Counted from the stretch's first letter, positions 8,501-16,950 are shown. The stretch is DNA of 42,562 nt from an uncultured Acidobacteriia bacterium (GCA_903907865.1 CAIVPR010000131.1:1-42562), one strand, 5' to 3'. A program made the numbers and translations. The notes: generated by a model from the letters alone, not told the origin.

Positions 8501-9106
8501 GTGGGGGCGGTCCGGGAGGGAATGCGCTTCAGCGGGGAACAAGGCGCTTACACAGTTTTCTGGACACCCTCGGCTTTACACGAGTTCCTGCCGACCTGGC
8601 GTACCCAGCCGCTCCCTTACCGGCCCGTGATGGCCTACTACTATGGGATCTTCTGGACTCCCAAGTGGTGGTTTGACCTCTGCCAATGGACGGGCAACGC
8701 GCTCGGGAGCAGGATCGCAACGCCTTACCCAAACCTGAATCGCGTCGGAGCTGTCTTGTATTTTGCGGCCTACGGTGTACTGACAGTTGGCCCATTGATC
8801 GCAGCAGTCCGCCTTTTCTTCAAAACAGTAGGCAGCACTGTGGCGTGGCTGTGTTTTGCCCTACTGGGCCTTGTTCCCGCGATCCTCGCCGTCCGGATAC
8901 CTCGGCGTAGCGTCGGCGTTTTCGTGGTTGTTCGCCACTGCCCCATAGAGTCCATCGAGCAATCGTGGTTTCCTACATGCGTTGATCGCACATTCAGTCG
9001 AGTGGAACATGGCGAACGAGGTCGCGGCTGTCGTGGAGGATCCGGACAACCTCGATTCTCTTCGGGTCGGCGTATCGATACACCAGAAAGTGACGGGGGG
9101 ACTTGA
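8501..9106 (+). CDS. Hypothetical small membrane protein, uncertain
   Basis: The frame is open for 201 codons from GTG 8501; ATG 8522 and ATG 8630 are alternative starts. The middle is hydrophobic, with two probable membrane segments around AVLYFAAYGVLTVGPLIAAV and VAWLCFALLGLVPAILAV. FWTP occurs twice (TVFWTPSALHEF and GIFWTPKWWFDL). I recognise no family. The last 110 bp overlap the end of the convergent toxin gene, and the terminal residues are rich in Arg and Gly, so the 3' part may not be genuine. It could be a remnant of a larger gene. Confidence 0.3.
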   Translation: MGAVREGMRFSGEQGAYTVFWTPSALHEFLPTWRTQPLPYRPVMAYYYGIFWTPKWWFDLCQWTGNALGSRIATPYPNLNRVGAVLYFAAYGVLTVGPLIAAVRLFFKTVGSTVAWLCFALLGLVPAILAVRIPRRSVGVFVVVRHCPIESIEQSWFPTCVDRTFSRVEHGERGRGCRGGSGQPRFSSGRRIDTPESDGGT

Positions 9107-9368
9107 CAGTCCGACCGGTGATACGGGGGCGGCTGAACGCCAAGTGATAAGCCCTGAATCCCTCCCCGCGCAACTCCTCCAATTGTTTGGAGCCCGGTCG
9201 CTCTGGATCGCGAGCGACATCCCTTATCGCCTGCCGAATCAGGCTGACGTACCTTGAGGCTGCATCCCTGCCGAACTCCTTCCGGCTCCAGTATCCAATT
9301 TCGGCCAAATCCATCTGCGCCAACTCGCCAAGATCAACATGGAATCGGGGGCGGGGATGTTCAGGCAA
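8994..9368 (-). CDS. ParE/RelE-family toxin
   Basis: Read on the minus strand from TTG 9368, which overlaps the antitoxin stop codon (TTGCCTGA), giving 124 residues. It begins FHVDLGELAQMDLAEIGYWS, continues AASRYVSLIRQAIRDVARDP, then KQLEELRGEGFRAYHLAFSR, and ends with HFLVYRYADP and VVRILHDSRDL. The 'A..DL.EI..Y', 'RAY' and 'HFLVYR......V.RILH' blocks are typical of ParE-like toxins, which inhibit gyrase or cleave mRNA. The stretch between 'RAYHL' and 'HFLVYR' is longer than in compact ParE proteins. The frame is open further upstream to 9443, but that part overlaps the antitoxin and is not toxin-like. Confidence 0.8.
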   Translation of the reverse strand: MPEHPRPRFHVDLGELAQMDLAEIGYWSRKEFGRDAASRYVSLIRQAIRDVARDPERPGSKQLEELRGEGFRAYHLAFSRPRITGRTVKSPRHFLVYRYADPKRIEVVRILHDSRDLVRHVPLD

Positions 9369-9666
9369 GCGGGGCCTTGTCGTCTCCGGGATTGTCTGGC
9401 ACGGAGTTCCAAAGCCTGTCGATACATGCGTCAATCTCTTCATCCGTGCGCAGCCGAATAAATCGGCCCGACTCGATGGCCTTGACCCCGGCGAGGACAG
9501 CCTCGTTCAGCCAATCGACCTTCGCTTGGTATTCACGTTCCCGCTCCTCCAAGTCGCGCAGGCCCTCCACGACGGCGTCGCCAGCGCTGGAGAAGCGACC
9601 GGAACGCACTCCGGTCTCGACAAAGGTCTCTAGTCGGTCGGGAATCTCCACACTGAGGATTGGCAT
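9361..9666 (-). CDS. ParD-like (CC2985-type) antitoxin
   Basis: A 101-residue protein starting MPILSVEIPDRLETFVETGV, followed by RSGRFSSAGDAVVEGLRDLE and a charged helical C-terminus. The N-terminal strand plus 'R.G.FSSA..VV...LR.L' is the ribbon-helix-helix pattern of ParD antitoxins: the dimer binds the operon promoter and the C-terminal half wraps the toxin. It precedes the toxin on the minus strand with an 8 bp overlap (9361-9368), the usual ParDE order. A TATCAT hexamer close upstream could be its -10 box. The pair appears intact. Confidence 0.8.
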   Translation of the reverse strand: MPILSVEIPDRLETFVETGVRSGRFSSAGDAVVEGLRDLEEREREYQAKVDWLNEAVLAGVKAIESGRFIRLRTDEEIDACIDRLWNSVPDNPGDDKAPLA

Positions 9667-10034
9667 GATCTTGTCTGGATGATAGCAGAAAACATGGTCT
9701 TCACCGGCTTTGGTATCTTGTTCGCATGGATCGATGCGGCTTCTTCAGCGTGCCGCCGGAGCCGTCTATTCGACTGGAATGATCCCGCCGGTGCCACGTG
9801 GAGAAAACCGTGGCGACATCACTGCGGACTCGGTAAAGGTAGAAGATTGTCGTGTCTTCAGGATTCGCGCCCGGCGTCGCCGGTGCACCATGTTGGCTCG
9901 CGTCTCGGCTGCGGTATTGAACTCGCCCCGCTGTTCACCAAGGCCGCATCGGCCCAGTCCACAGGAAACCAATGGGGTCCTTGCGCCCCGCAAAAAATGT
10001 GATATGTTAGTTCCCGCCCACGAGGAGGGGCACC
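9667..10034. other. Intergenic region between the toxin-antitoxin pair and the sdh operon
   Basis: I see no supported gene in these 368 bp. The open frames present have no recognisable motifs and no ribosome-binding sites. The right end holds the probable sdh promoter and a strong Shine-Dalgarno sequence (GAGGAGGGG, 10022-10030). This gap marks the boundary between the accessory island on the left and conserved chromosome on the right. Confidence 0.55.
9981..10008 (+). promoter_or_regulatory. Candidate sigma-70 promoter of the sdh operon
   Basis: TTGCGC (9981-9986), a 16-base spacer and TATGTT (10003-10008) precede the first sdh gene by 26 bp. The spacer is AT-rich at its downstream end. The match is moderate, four of six at each box, and it is the best candidate in the gap. 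Confidence 0.45.
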
Positions 10035-10844
10035 ATGTCGTCCAAAAGCGCAGCTCCACAAATCATTTGGCAGAACGGGCGTTTCGGCCAAACTTCTCGG
10101 CGTGACAATTGGTGGTTGGAGCCGCTGTTGGTGTTCCTGGGACTTGGAGCCTTCCTTGTCTACGCCAATTGGGCCGCCTTCCAAGGCAACCACTACACCT
10201 TTGGCCCGTACATCTCGCCCTTCTACTCCCCCGAACTCTGGGGCCCATCCGAACACGCCTGGGTCCACATCGAGCCAGGCACCAAGCCTTGGTTTTTCCC
10301 CTCGTTCATCCCGTTCTCGCCGGCCTTCCTGATCCTCTGGATCCCCGGCCTCTTCCGGCTGACCTGCTACTACTACCGGGGGGCCTATTACAAGTCGTTC
10401 TGGGCCGACCCGGTCGCCTGCGCCGTGGGCGAGCCCCGCACCAGCTACCTGGGCGAAAAATTCCTGCCCCTGGTCGCGCAAAACTTCCACCGCTACTTCC
10501 TCCGCCTCTCCTATATCGTCTGGTTCTTCCTGCTGGTCGACGCCATCGAGTCTTTCTGGTACCAAGGGCACTTCTACCTTGGTGTCGGCAGCATCATCCT
10601 GTCGGTGAATGTAGTGCTGATCGCGGGCTACGTCTTCGGATGCCACGCCTTCCGGCACCTGGTGGGCGGCTCCATCGACCAGCCTTCGCGCTACCCGGTC
10701 CGCCACAAGCTTTACAACTGCGTCAGCTGCCTCAACAGCCGCCACAAGAAGTTCGCTTGGGCGAGCCTCTGCTCGGTCGGCCTTTCCGACGTTTACGTGC
10801 GGCTCTGCTCGATGGGCATCCTGCACGACTGGAGACTTTTCTAA
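10035..10844 (+). CDS. sdhC: Succinate dehydrogenase membrane anchor, actinobacterial Sdh1-like
   Basis: A 269-residue integral membrane protein with about five membrane segments: near residues 22-45, 90-115, 155-175, 182-205 and 235-260. It lacks the short SdhC/SdhD two-gene form. It instead resembles the single ~270-residue anchor encoded beside SdhA and SdhB in mycobacterial Sdh1 (Rv0249c type), with shared blocks such as CYYYRGAYYKSFWADP, ACAVGEPR, QNFHRYF and GCHAFRHLVGG. Mycobacterial Sdh1 has been reported to hold a membrane-embedded Rieske-type [2Fe-2S] cluster. Several conserved-looking Cys and His residues here (GCHAFRH, CVSCLNSRH) could serve that role, which is inference. The gene is followed by sdhA after one base and has a strong Shine-Dalgarno sequence. 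Confidence 0.8.
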   Translation: MSSKSAAPQIIWQNGRFGQTSRRDNWWLEPLLVFLGLGAFLVYANWAAFQGNHYTFGPYISPFYSPELWGPSEHAWVHIEPGTKPWFFPSFIPFSPAFLILWIPGLFRLTCYYYRGAYYKSFWADPVACAVGEPRTSYLGEKFLPLVAQNFHRYFLRLSYIVWFFLLVDAIESFWYQGHFYLGVGSIILSVNVVLIAGYVFGCHAFRHLVGGSIDQPSRYPVRHKLYNCVSCLNSRHKKFAWASLCSVGLSDVYVRLCSMGILHDWRLF

Positions 10845-10845
10845 C

Positions 10846-12660
10846 ATGATCGAGTACCAGACAAATCCCTACGACGTACTGGTCATCGGAGCGGGCGGCG
10901 CCGGGTTGCGCGCCGCGATCGAGGCCGCCGCTTCCGGCGTGAAGGTCGGCGTAGTCTGCAAGTCCCTGCTGGGCAAGGCCCATACCGTGATGGCGGAAGG
11001 CGGCGTGGCTGCATCGCTCGGCAACGTGGACGACCGCGACAACTGGCGCGTCCACTTCTCCGACACCATGCGCGGAGGCCAATACCTCAACAACTGGCGC
11101 ATGGCCGAACTCCACGCCAAGGAGGCCCCGGCCCGCGTCAACGAACTGGAAGCCTGGGGCGCGCTCTTCGACCGCACCAAAGACGGCAAAATCCTCCAGC
11201 GCAATTTCGGTGGCCACCGCTACCCGCGCCTCGCCCACGTCGGCGACCGCACCGGCCTCGAAATGATCCGCACCCTGCAGGACCACGGCATCCACTCGGG
11301 CATGGACGTCCACATGGAGTGCACAGTCCTTACCCTGTTGATGGACAATGGCCGCTGTGCCGGAGCCTTCGGCTATGACCGCGAGAAGGGCCACTTCGTC
11401 CTCTGGCCCGCCAAGGCTGTGATTCTCGCCACTGGCGGAGTCGGGCGCGCCTTCAAGATCACCTCCAACAGCTGGGAATACACCGGCGACGGCCACGCGC
11501 TGGCCTACCGCGCCGGGGCAGAACTGATGGACATGGAGTTCGTCCAGTTCCACCCGACCGGCATGGTGTGGCCGATTTCCGTGCGCGGCATCCTCGTCAC
11601 CGAGGGCGTGCGCGGCGAAGGCGGCGTCCTCCGCAACAGCGAGGGCAAGCGCTTCATGTTCGACGACATCCCCGACCTCTACAAGGCGCAAACCGCCGAC
11701 AACGAGGCCGAGGGCTGGCGCTACACCCAGGGCGACAAGAACGCCCGCCGTCCGCCGGAGCTGCTGACCCGCGACCACGTGGCGCGCTGCATCAACCGTG
11801 AAGTCAAGGCGGGGCGGGGAAGCCCGCACGGCGGCGTCTTCCTCGACATCGCTTGGATCAAGGAACACATTCCAAACGCCGCAGAGCACATCAAGAAAAA
11901 GCTGCCGAGCATGTACCACCAGTTCAAGCAGCTGGCGGAGATCGACATCACCAAGGAGCCGATGGAGGTCGGCCCCACAACCCACTACATGATGGGCGGC
12001 GTGCGCGTCGATGGCGATACCCAGATGTCCACCGTCCCCGGCCTGTTCGCGGCTGGCGAAGTGGCCGCCGGACTCCACGGAGCCAACCGGCTGGGCGGCA
12101 ATTCGCTCTCCGATCTGATCGTCTTCGGCAAGCGCGCGGGCGAGTACGCGGCGATCTTCGCCAAGACCAACGGCCCGGTTTCCGTTGACGAGGCACAAGT
12201 GGTGGCCGCCGCCAAGGAGGCGCTGCTGCCCTTCGAACGGGGTGCCGAGGGCGAAAATCCCTACCAAGTGCAGTACAAACTGCAGGATTCGATGCAGGAC
12301 TTGGTCGGCATCGTCCGAGTCGAGAGCGAAATGCAGGAGGCGCTGGAAGTGCTGTCGGACCTCAACGTCCGCGCCGCCAAGGCCGGAACCGCCGGACACC
12401 GCCAGTACAACAACGGTTGGCACACGGCGCTCGACCTGCCCAACATGCTCACCGTCTCCGAGGCCATCACACGCTCGGCCATCCTGCGCAAGGAGAGCCG
12501 CGGGGCCCAGTTCCGCGACGACTATCCGAACAAGGACCCCGAGTGGGCCAAGTACAACAACATCGTGAAGCTTGGGGCGGCTGGGGAGATGGTGGTCGAG
12601 AGCCGTCCGATCCCGGCCATGCCCGCCGAATTGAAACAGGTGATCGAGGAGATGAAGTAG
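10846..12660 (+). CDS. sdhA: Succinate dehydrogenase flavoprotein subunit
   Basis: 604 residues, a normal length. The FAD-binding Rossmann motif GAGGAGLRAA is at about 15-24. His46 in KAHTVMAEGG is the expected covalent FAD attachment site. The active site is present: His236 in QFHPTG, Arg256 in GVRGEGG, and His411/Arg415 in HGANRLGGNSL. The C-terminal helical domain ends normally. It oxidises succinate to fumarate on the cytoplasmic side and passes electrons to SdhB. It starts one base after the anchor gene stop and ends directly against the sdhB start, so the three genes form one transcript. Fumarate reductase is an alternative, but the anchor type favours succinate oxidation. Confidence 0.95.
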   Translation: MIEYQTNPYDVLVIGAGGAGLRAAIEAAASGVKVGVVCKSLLGKAHTVMAEGGVAASLGNVDDRDNWRVHFSDTMRGGQYLNNWRMAELHAKEAPARVNELEAWGALFDRTKDGKILQRNFGGHRYPRLAHVGDRTGLEMIRTLQDHGIHSGMDVHMECTVLTLLMDNGRCAGAFGYDREKGHFVLWPAKAVILATGGVGRAFKITSNSWEYTGDGHALAYRAGAELMDMEFVQFHPTGMVWPISVRGILVTEGVRGEGGVLRNSEGKRFMFDDIPDLYKAQTADNEAEGWRYTQGDKNARRPPELLTRDHVARCINREVKAGRGSPHGGVFLDIAWIKEHIPNAAEHIKKKLPSMYHQFKQLAEIDITKEPMEVGPTTHYMMGGVRVDGDTQMSTVPGLFAAGEVAAGLHGANRLGGNSLSDLIVFGKRAGEYAAIFAKTNGPVSVDEAQVVAAAKEALLPFERGAEGENPYQVQYKLQDSMQDLVGIVRVESEMQEALEVLSDLNVRAAKAGTAGHRQYNNGWHTALDLPNMLTVSEAITRSAILRKESRGAQFRDDYPNKDPEWAKYNNIVKLGAAGEMVVESRPIPAMPAELKQVIEEMK

Positions 12661-13428
12661 ATGTCCGGCCACTCCACACCCGACAAGCCCCTGCCGCCGC
12701 AGGCCGTCTTCCGCATCTGGCGGGGAGATGCGAACGGTGGCAAATTCGAGGACTACAAGACCAAGATCGACCCCGGCATGGTGGTGCTGGACGCGGTGCA
12801 CCGGATCCAGGCCGAGCAGGCACCGGACATCGCGGTGCGTTGGAACTGCAAGGCGGGCAAGTGCGGGTCGTGTTCCGCGGAGATCAACGGCATGCCCCGG
12901 TTGATGTGCATGACGCGGCTGGGCCAGCTCGATCTCGAAATGCCGGTGATCATCGAGCCGATGCACGCCTTCCCGTCGATCCGCGACCTGGTGACGGACG
13001 TGAGCTGGAACTTCGAAGTCAAGAAGAAGATCAAGAAGTTTTCTCCGCGCCTGCCGGACAACCCGGACGGGACTTGGAAGATGCTGCAGGTCGACGTGGA
13101 CCGGGTGCAGGAGTTCCGCAAGTGCATCGAGTGCTACCTGTGCCAGGACGTCTGCCACGTGCTGCGGGAGCACCATAAGCACGAGGAGTTCATCGGGCCC
13201 AGGTTCTTCGTCTATTCGGCGGCGCTGGAGATGCACCCGCTGGATACGGCGGACCGCGTGCCGGAGTTGAAGGAGCGGGACGGGATCGGGTACTGCAACA
13301 TCACGACCTGTTGCCGCCAAGTGTGCCCGGAAGGCATCACGATCACCGAGAACGCCATCATCCCGCTGAAGGAGCGCGTGGTGGACGAGTACTTCGACCC
13401 TTTGAAGAAGCTCTTCCACATCTTGTAA
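12661..13428 (+). CDS. sdhB: Succinate dehydrogenase iron-sulfur subunit
   Basis: 255 residues. The N-terminal ferredoxin domain has Cys63, Cys68, Cys71 (CKAGKCGSC) and Cys83 for [2Fe-2S]. The C-terminal domain has CIECYLCQDVC (Cys155, 158, 161, 165) and CCRQVCPEG (Cys217, 218, 222) for the [4Fe-4S] and [3Fe-4S] clusters. These form the electron wire from FAD to the membrane quinone. ATG 12661 follows the sdhA stop with no gap. All cluster ligands expected for the family are present. Confidence 0.93.
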   Translation: MSGHSTPDKPLPPQAVFRIWRGDANGGKFEDYKTKIDPGMVVLDAVHRIQAEQAPDIAVRWNCKAGKCGSCSAEINGMPRLMCMTRLGQLDLEMPVIIEPMHAFPSIRDLVTDVSWNFEVKKKIKKFSPRLPDNPDGTWKMLQVDVDRVQEFRKCIECYLCQDVCHVLREHHKHEEFIGPRFFVYSAALEMHPLDTADRVPELKERDGIGYCNITTCCRQVCPEGITITENAIIPLKERVVDEYFDPLKKLFHIL

Positions 13429-13444
13429 ATCGTCCACGTAGCCT

Positions 13445-13460
13445 GCGGGTCCCGACCCGC
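13445..13460. terminator. Short GC hairpin after sdhB
   Basis: GCGGGTC-CC-GACCCGC is a perfect 7 bp inverted repeat, leaving a tight loop, between the sdhB stop and the Shine-Dalgarno sequence of the next gene. No T-run follows, so it may be an RNA-stabilising or translational hairpin and not a true terminator. Confidence 0.35.
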
Positions 13461-13472
13461 CCAGGAGGAAAC

Positions 13473-13973
13473 ATGTTACCGCTGAAAGCCCTGTCGCAAG
13501 AAAGCGTGGCAGCGGCGCTGGCCAAGGCCGAGCGCTACCGTCTCTTGAACGAGCCCGCCGAGGCTGAAAGCATTTGTCGGGACATCCTGGCGGTGGAGCC
13601 GGGCAACCAAGAGGCGAGGGTGATCCTGGTGCTCGCCCACACCGACCAGATCCCGCACGACAAACGCGCCTTCCAAAAGGCCGTCAAGGACGCGGCGGAG
13701 TTGGCTGGTCCTTACGAACGGGCCTATTACACGGGCATTGCGTGGGAGCGCCGGGCCAAGGCGGCGCATACCGACAACGCCCCTGGCTCGGGGCATACCG
13801 TCTATGAGTGGATCTCCAAGGCCTTGGACCATTTTGAGGATGCCGAGCGCCTCCGCCCCCAGGGCAACGACGACGCCGTTTTGCGGTGGAACACGTGTGT
13901 CCGGTTCCTGCAGCACCATCCGAATCTGGGCCCGAGATCGGTCGAGGTCCCTGAGGCGATTGTGTCGGAGTAA
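13473..13973 (+). CDS. TPR-like protein of unknown function
   Basis: 166 residues from ATG 13473, with AGGAGGAA 8 bases upstream. The first half reads as tetratricopeptide-like helices: ALAKAERYRLLNEPAEAESI, CRDILAVEPGNQEARVILVL, AHTDQ. The second half (YERAYYTGIAWERRAKAA, WISKALDHFEDAERLRPQGN) repeats the pattern, and the C-terminus has CVRFLQHHPNLGP. No signal peptide is seen, so it is probably cytoplasmic. It lies 44 bp after sdhB on the same strand and may be co-transcribed. No specific link to respiration can be shown from the sequence. Confidence 0.7.
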   Translation: MLPLKALSQESVAAALAKAERYRLLNEPAEAESICRDILAVEPGNQEARVILVLAHTDQIPHDKRAFQKAVKDAAELAGPYERAYYTGIAWERRAKAAHTDNAPGSGHTVYEWISKALDHFEDAERLRPQGNDDAVLRWNTCVRFLQHHPNLGPRSVEVPEAIVSE

Positions 13974-14051
13974 GCCGTTCACCACGGGAAGCTTGGAGGC
14001 GATCCAGCCTGCCGAGATCCAAGATGTGCCAGACTATCCCTAAGCAGAGAG

Positions 14052-14438
14052 ATGAAATCCGAGTTTAGAAACGTATCCAAGGGAGCGGTCGCTGGCTACT
14101 GGATCTCGACCGTCCTGTTCGCGCTCCAGATGAGCTTTACGGCGTACGCCCAGTTGCGGCTGCCGCAGGTGGCGCAAATGTTCGCGCACCTCGGCTTTCC
14201 CGACTACTTCCGCGTCGAGCTATCGTGGGCCAAGCTGGCGGGCGTAGCCGCGCTACTGCTGCCGATCATTCCCGCCAGGATCAAGGAATGGGCCTATGCG
14301 GGTTTTGCGATCACGCTTGTTTCTGCGCTGTTCGCACACCTGTCTGTCGGCGACGGGGTCGCACAGTGGAGTTGGTCGGTTGGGACGGCGCTTCTCGGAG
14401 CCGTGTCGTATTTCTTCTTCCGGCGCGTAGCGGGGTAG
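14052..14438 (+). CDS. DoxX-like small membrane protein
   Basis: 128 residues with four hydrophobic segments: GYWISTVLFALQMSFTAYA, LAGVAALLLPII, AYAGFAITLVSALFAHLSVG and GTALLGAVSYFFF. The pattern 'P.YFRVELSWAKLAGVAALLLP....IKEWAYAGF....SA..AHLSVGD' matches the DoxX-like family. Members sit in the cytoplasmic membrane and mostly have no assigned reaction. GAGAG lies just upstream of ATG 14052. It stands alone between the TPR gene and the convergent SMP-30-like gene. Confidence 0.8.
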   Translation: MKSEFRNVSKGAVAGYWISTVLFALQMSFTAYAQLRLPQVAQMFAHLGFPDYFRVELSWAKLAGVAALLLPIIPARIKEWAYAGFAITLVSALFAHLSVGDGVAQWSWSVGTALLGAVSYFFFRRVAG

Positions 14439-14561
14439 GCGGGCGCGTAATCCAGCTTCCCGTAACTGGGAATTCGACCCGGGTCGCAAGCTCGATCTAC
14501 CGGGAACACGTCTACACGTACGAAGAAAAAGGCGGTGAATGAGTTGATTCCAGTGGACAAT

Positions 14562-14589
14562 CACTCCCTTGCGGTCGTGGCTCGGTAGC
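14562..14589 (+). repeat. 28 bp dispersed repeat, copy A
   Basis: The consensus is C(G/A)CTCCCT(C/T)GCGG followed by TCG(T/C)GG(C/T)TCGGTA(A/G)C. Copy A differs from copy B (17509-17536) at four positions. It lies in the short gap before the end of the SMP-30-like gene. No hairpin partner is seen here. Confidence 0.65.
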
Positions 14590-14610
14590 ATTCCGTAATA
14601 CGAATCGCAA

Positions 14611-15597
14611 CTACAGCTCGCCGAAGTGCACCAGCGGCGGTGCGGCTGGCATACTCCCGAAATCCGTATCGGCCACAAACAAGCTCCCCGACTGCGGCGC
14701 GATGGCCCGGATCTCGTCCGGCATCCCCTCCAGCGCTGTCGTAAACACCAGCTTCACCTGTCCATCCATTTCCACAAACTCGGGACAGGTGACGCGCGGA
14801 GCCCCCGGAACCACCCATTCGCACAACACCTTCCCGTCCGACAGCCGGATCTGCCACGCCAAGCCGTCCGCCACCGCGCCCGGATTGAAAAACGCCACCA
14901 CCACGCTTTCGCCCTCGCCTGCTTCCGCGCACGCCGGTGCCGGCCGCATCCCGTCCGGATACGCGGGCAGCGATTCCGGCGGAACGACCGGCGACTGACC
15001 CAGGATTCTGGACAGTCCGGCGTCCATCCGGTAACTGGTGATGGACTTCGGGGTGGAATCGATATCGACCAGCGTGGCCCCGTCCTTGTCGCGCAACAGC
15101 ACCTTGCCGTTGGAACACGTCTGGCCTCCGATAACCGTCCTGATCGATCGGGTCGCCGAGTCGAAGGCGTAGAGTGCCGCGATGGGCAGGTTGAACGCCA
15201 AGTGCTTGGTCCCGAACAAAACGCCGCCGTCAATGGCCAGTCCGTCATTGATGATGACCCGCTCGTCTTCCGGCAGCGCCGCCCCGGTCTCTTCCAACTC
15301 CCCGGTGACTAGGTTGAAGAAGACCAGCCGCCGCTCGAGGCCGATGAGCAGGACACCCGGCTCGGTCGTCTCGGCACAGAAGCCTGGTCGACCGGGAAGC
15401 GGGTAGCTGCGGTTGCGCCCGGACTCGAGGTCCAGCACGTTCATGCTGCCGCTCGGAATGTCCGCGCCATGCTGGATTGCGACCCAGCCGAGGCTGGCCG
15501 GTCCGGCGAAATTTCGCAAAACGTGGGGACCTTCGGGCAGGTAGCGCAGTTCCTCGCTTGCGGGGGAATACAGGGGCCGGGCCGTGAATCGCTTCAT
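14611..15597 (-). CDS. SMP-30/gluconolactonase/regucalcin-like beta-propeller protein
   Basis: 328 residues read on the minus strand from ATG 15597, with GGGGGAGA upstream. The diagnostic block is ERVIINDGLAIDGGVLFGTK around residue 110-130, matching the 'R.NDG..D..G..W.GT' metal-site region of the SMP-30 family. Further propeller strands (LYAFDSATRSIRTVI, GSLFVADTDFG) follow. Relatives hydrolyse sugar lactones or act as Ca-binding proteins using a metal held by Glu, Asn and Asp. The Glu expected near the N-terminus may be in LPEGPHVL, residues 21-28. Substrate cannot be predicted. It is divergent from the MATE gene across 42 bp, so the two share a promoter region. Confidence 0.7.
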   Translation of the reverse strand: MKRFTARPLYSPASEELRYLPEGPHVLRNFAGPASLGWVAIQHGADIPSGSMNVLDLESGRNRSYPLPGRPGFCAETTEPGVLLIGLERRLVFFNLVTGELEETGAALPEDERVIINDGLAIDGGVLFGTKHLAFNLPIAALYAFDSATRSIRTVIGGQTCSNGKVLLRDKDGATLVDIDSTPKSITSYRMDAGLSRILGQSPVVPPESLPAYPDGMRPAPACAEAGEGESVVVAFFNPGAVADGLAWQIRLSDGKVLCEWVVPGAPRVTCPEFVEMDGQVKLVFTTALEGMPDEIRAIAPQSGSLFVADTDFGSMPAAPPLVHFGEL

Positions 15598-15639
15598 GTG
15601 ACCATTCTCCCCCAGGGTCTCCCCCCTACCCTATAGATA

Positions 15640-16950
15640 ATGATCAGACAAATGCTGCGGATCGCCGTCCCGCTCGCCTTGGCCGAGCTGGGCTGGATGG
15701 CGATGTCGGTGGTCGACAACATCATGGTGGGGAGGCTGCCCGACCCGGCGGCGGCGATTGGCGCGGCGAGCGTGGGGTCGGCGCTGTTCTATGCGCTTGC
15801 GATTTTCGGCATCGGCATCATGTCCGGCCTCGACCCCCTCGTTTCCCGAGCCTTCGGGGCCAACAACTGGGAGGAGGCGCGGGGGGCGATGGCCTCTGGC
15901 TTGGTGCTTTGCGGCCTGGTTTCGGTTCCGCTGATGGCGGTTGTTGTCGCGGCGGAGCCGATGCTGGCGTGGATCGGGGTGCGCGAGGTGGTACGTGTTC
16001 CCGCCGTCGCATTTTCCCGTGTCCTGATGTGGAGCCTGCCGCTGCTCTTGGTTCAGGCGGTCTTGCGTCGCTATCTGCAAGGCATCCACCACGTGCGCCC
16101 GGTCGCGTATGCGATCGTTTCGGCGAACGTGGTCAATCTGGTGGGCAACTGGGCGTTAATTTACGGCAATCTGGGGCTGCCCGCGATGGGCATCCGGGGT
16201 TCCGCGCTTTCCACTGTCATCGCGCGGGTCTGGCTGGTGGTCGCGATGGCGCTGGCGGTGCACCAGCGGGACCCGGACGCTTTCCGCCACATGCGTCCGA
16301 CGCGGGCACGGTTGGTCGAACTTTGGAGGCTCGGGCTGCCGGCGGGCGTGACGATCGGCCTCGAGGTCGCCGTGTTCAACGTTTCGACGGCGCTGGCCGG
16401 GCGGCTGGATCCGGTGAGCCTGGCCGCGCACACGATCGCGCTCAACGCGGCGGCCGTTACCTATATGGTGCCGCTCGGGGTGGGGTCCGCCGCCGCGGTG
16501 TCGGTGGGCAAGGCGCTGGGGGAAGGAAATCCGGTCAAGGCCGCGCGGGCCGGTTGGACGGCCATCGGATTGGTGGTGGCGTTCGAGATCTGTTCGGCGG
16601 TGATGTTCCTGGCGATACCCGGGCCGATCGCGCGCGTCTACACGGCCGACCCGGCGGTGGTGTCGGCCAGCGCGGCTCTGTTCCTGATCGCCGCCGCGTT
16701 CCAGGTTTTCGACGGCTTGCAGACGGTTGCGACGGGCGCGCTGCGCGGCATGGGGGACACGACGACGGCGGCGGTATGGAACCTTGTTTGCTACTGGGGT
16801 ATCGGGCTGCCGCTCGGGGTGTGGCTGTGTTTCGGGCGGGGCTGGGGGATCCGTGGCATTTGGGTGGGTTTGTGCCTGGCGTTGGGGCTGGTGGCGGGCG
16901 GGTTGGTGGACGCGTGGCGGCGGAGCGAAAGACGCGCGAAGACTACTTGA
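15640..16950 (+). CDS. MATE-family multidrug/Na+ (or H+) antiporter
   Basis: 436 residues with about 12 hydrophobic segments in two MATE repeats. The N-terminal lobe begins IAVPLALAELGWMAMSVVDNI followed by MVGRLP; the second lobe begins LGLPAGVTIGLEVAVFN. Conserved points include the 'Q' and 'G' rich GIHHVRP loop and GALRGMGDTTTA near the C-terminus. These proteins export cationic drugs or metabolites in exchange for Na+ or H+. Start ATG 15640 has no obvious Shine-Dalgarno sequence and may be leaderless-like. The stop codon overlaps the -35 box of the hsp20 promoter. Substrate is unknown. Confidence 0.9.
   Translation: MIRQMLRIAVPLALAELGWMAMSVVDNIMVGRLPDPAAAIGAASVGSALFYALAIFGIGIMSGLDPLVSRAFGANNWEEARGAMASGLVLCGLVSVPLMAVVVAAEPMLAWIGVREVVRVPAVAFSRVLMWSLPLLLVQAVLRRYLQGIHHVRPVAYAIVSANVVNLVGNWALIYGNLGLPAMGIRGSALSTVIARVWLVVAMALAVHQRDPDAFRHMRPTRARLVELWRLGLPAGVTIGLEVAVFNVSTALAGRLDPVSLAAHTIALNAAAVTYMVPLGVGSAAAVSVGKALGEGNPVKAARAGWTAIGLVVAFEICSAVMFLAIPGPIARVYTADPAVVSASAALFLIAAAFQVFDGLQTVATGALRGMGDTTTAAVWNLVCYWGIGLPLGVWLCFGRGWGIRGIWVGLCLALGLVAGGLVDAWRRSERRAKTT

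Noticed and set aside
9679-10034. Short open frames upstream of the sdh operon
   Set aside because: No ribosome-binding sites, no motifs, and they overlap the probable sdh promoter.
10732-13437. A 901-codon open frame antisense to sdhA and sdhB
   Set aside because: It mirrors two intact, unmistakable genes; GC-rich coding DNA often leaves long antisense frames, and the translation has no motifs.
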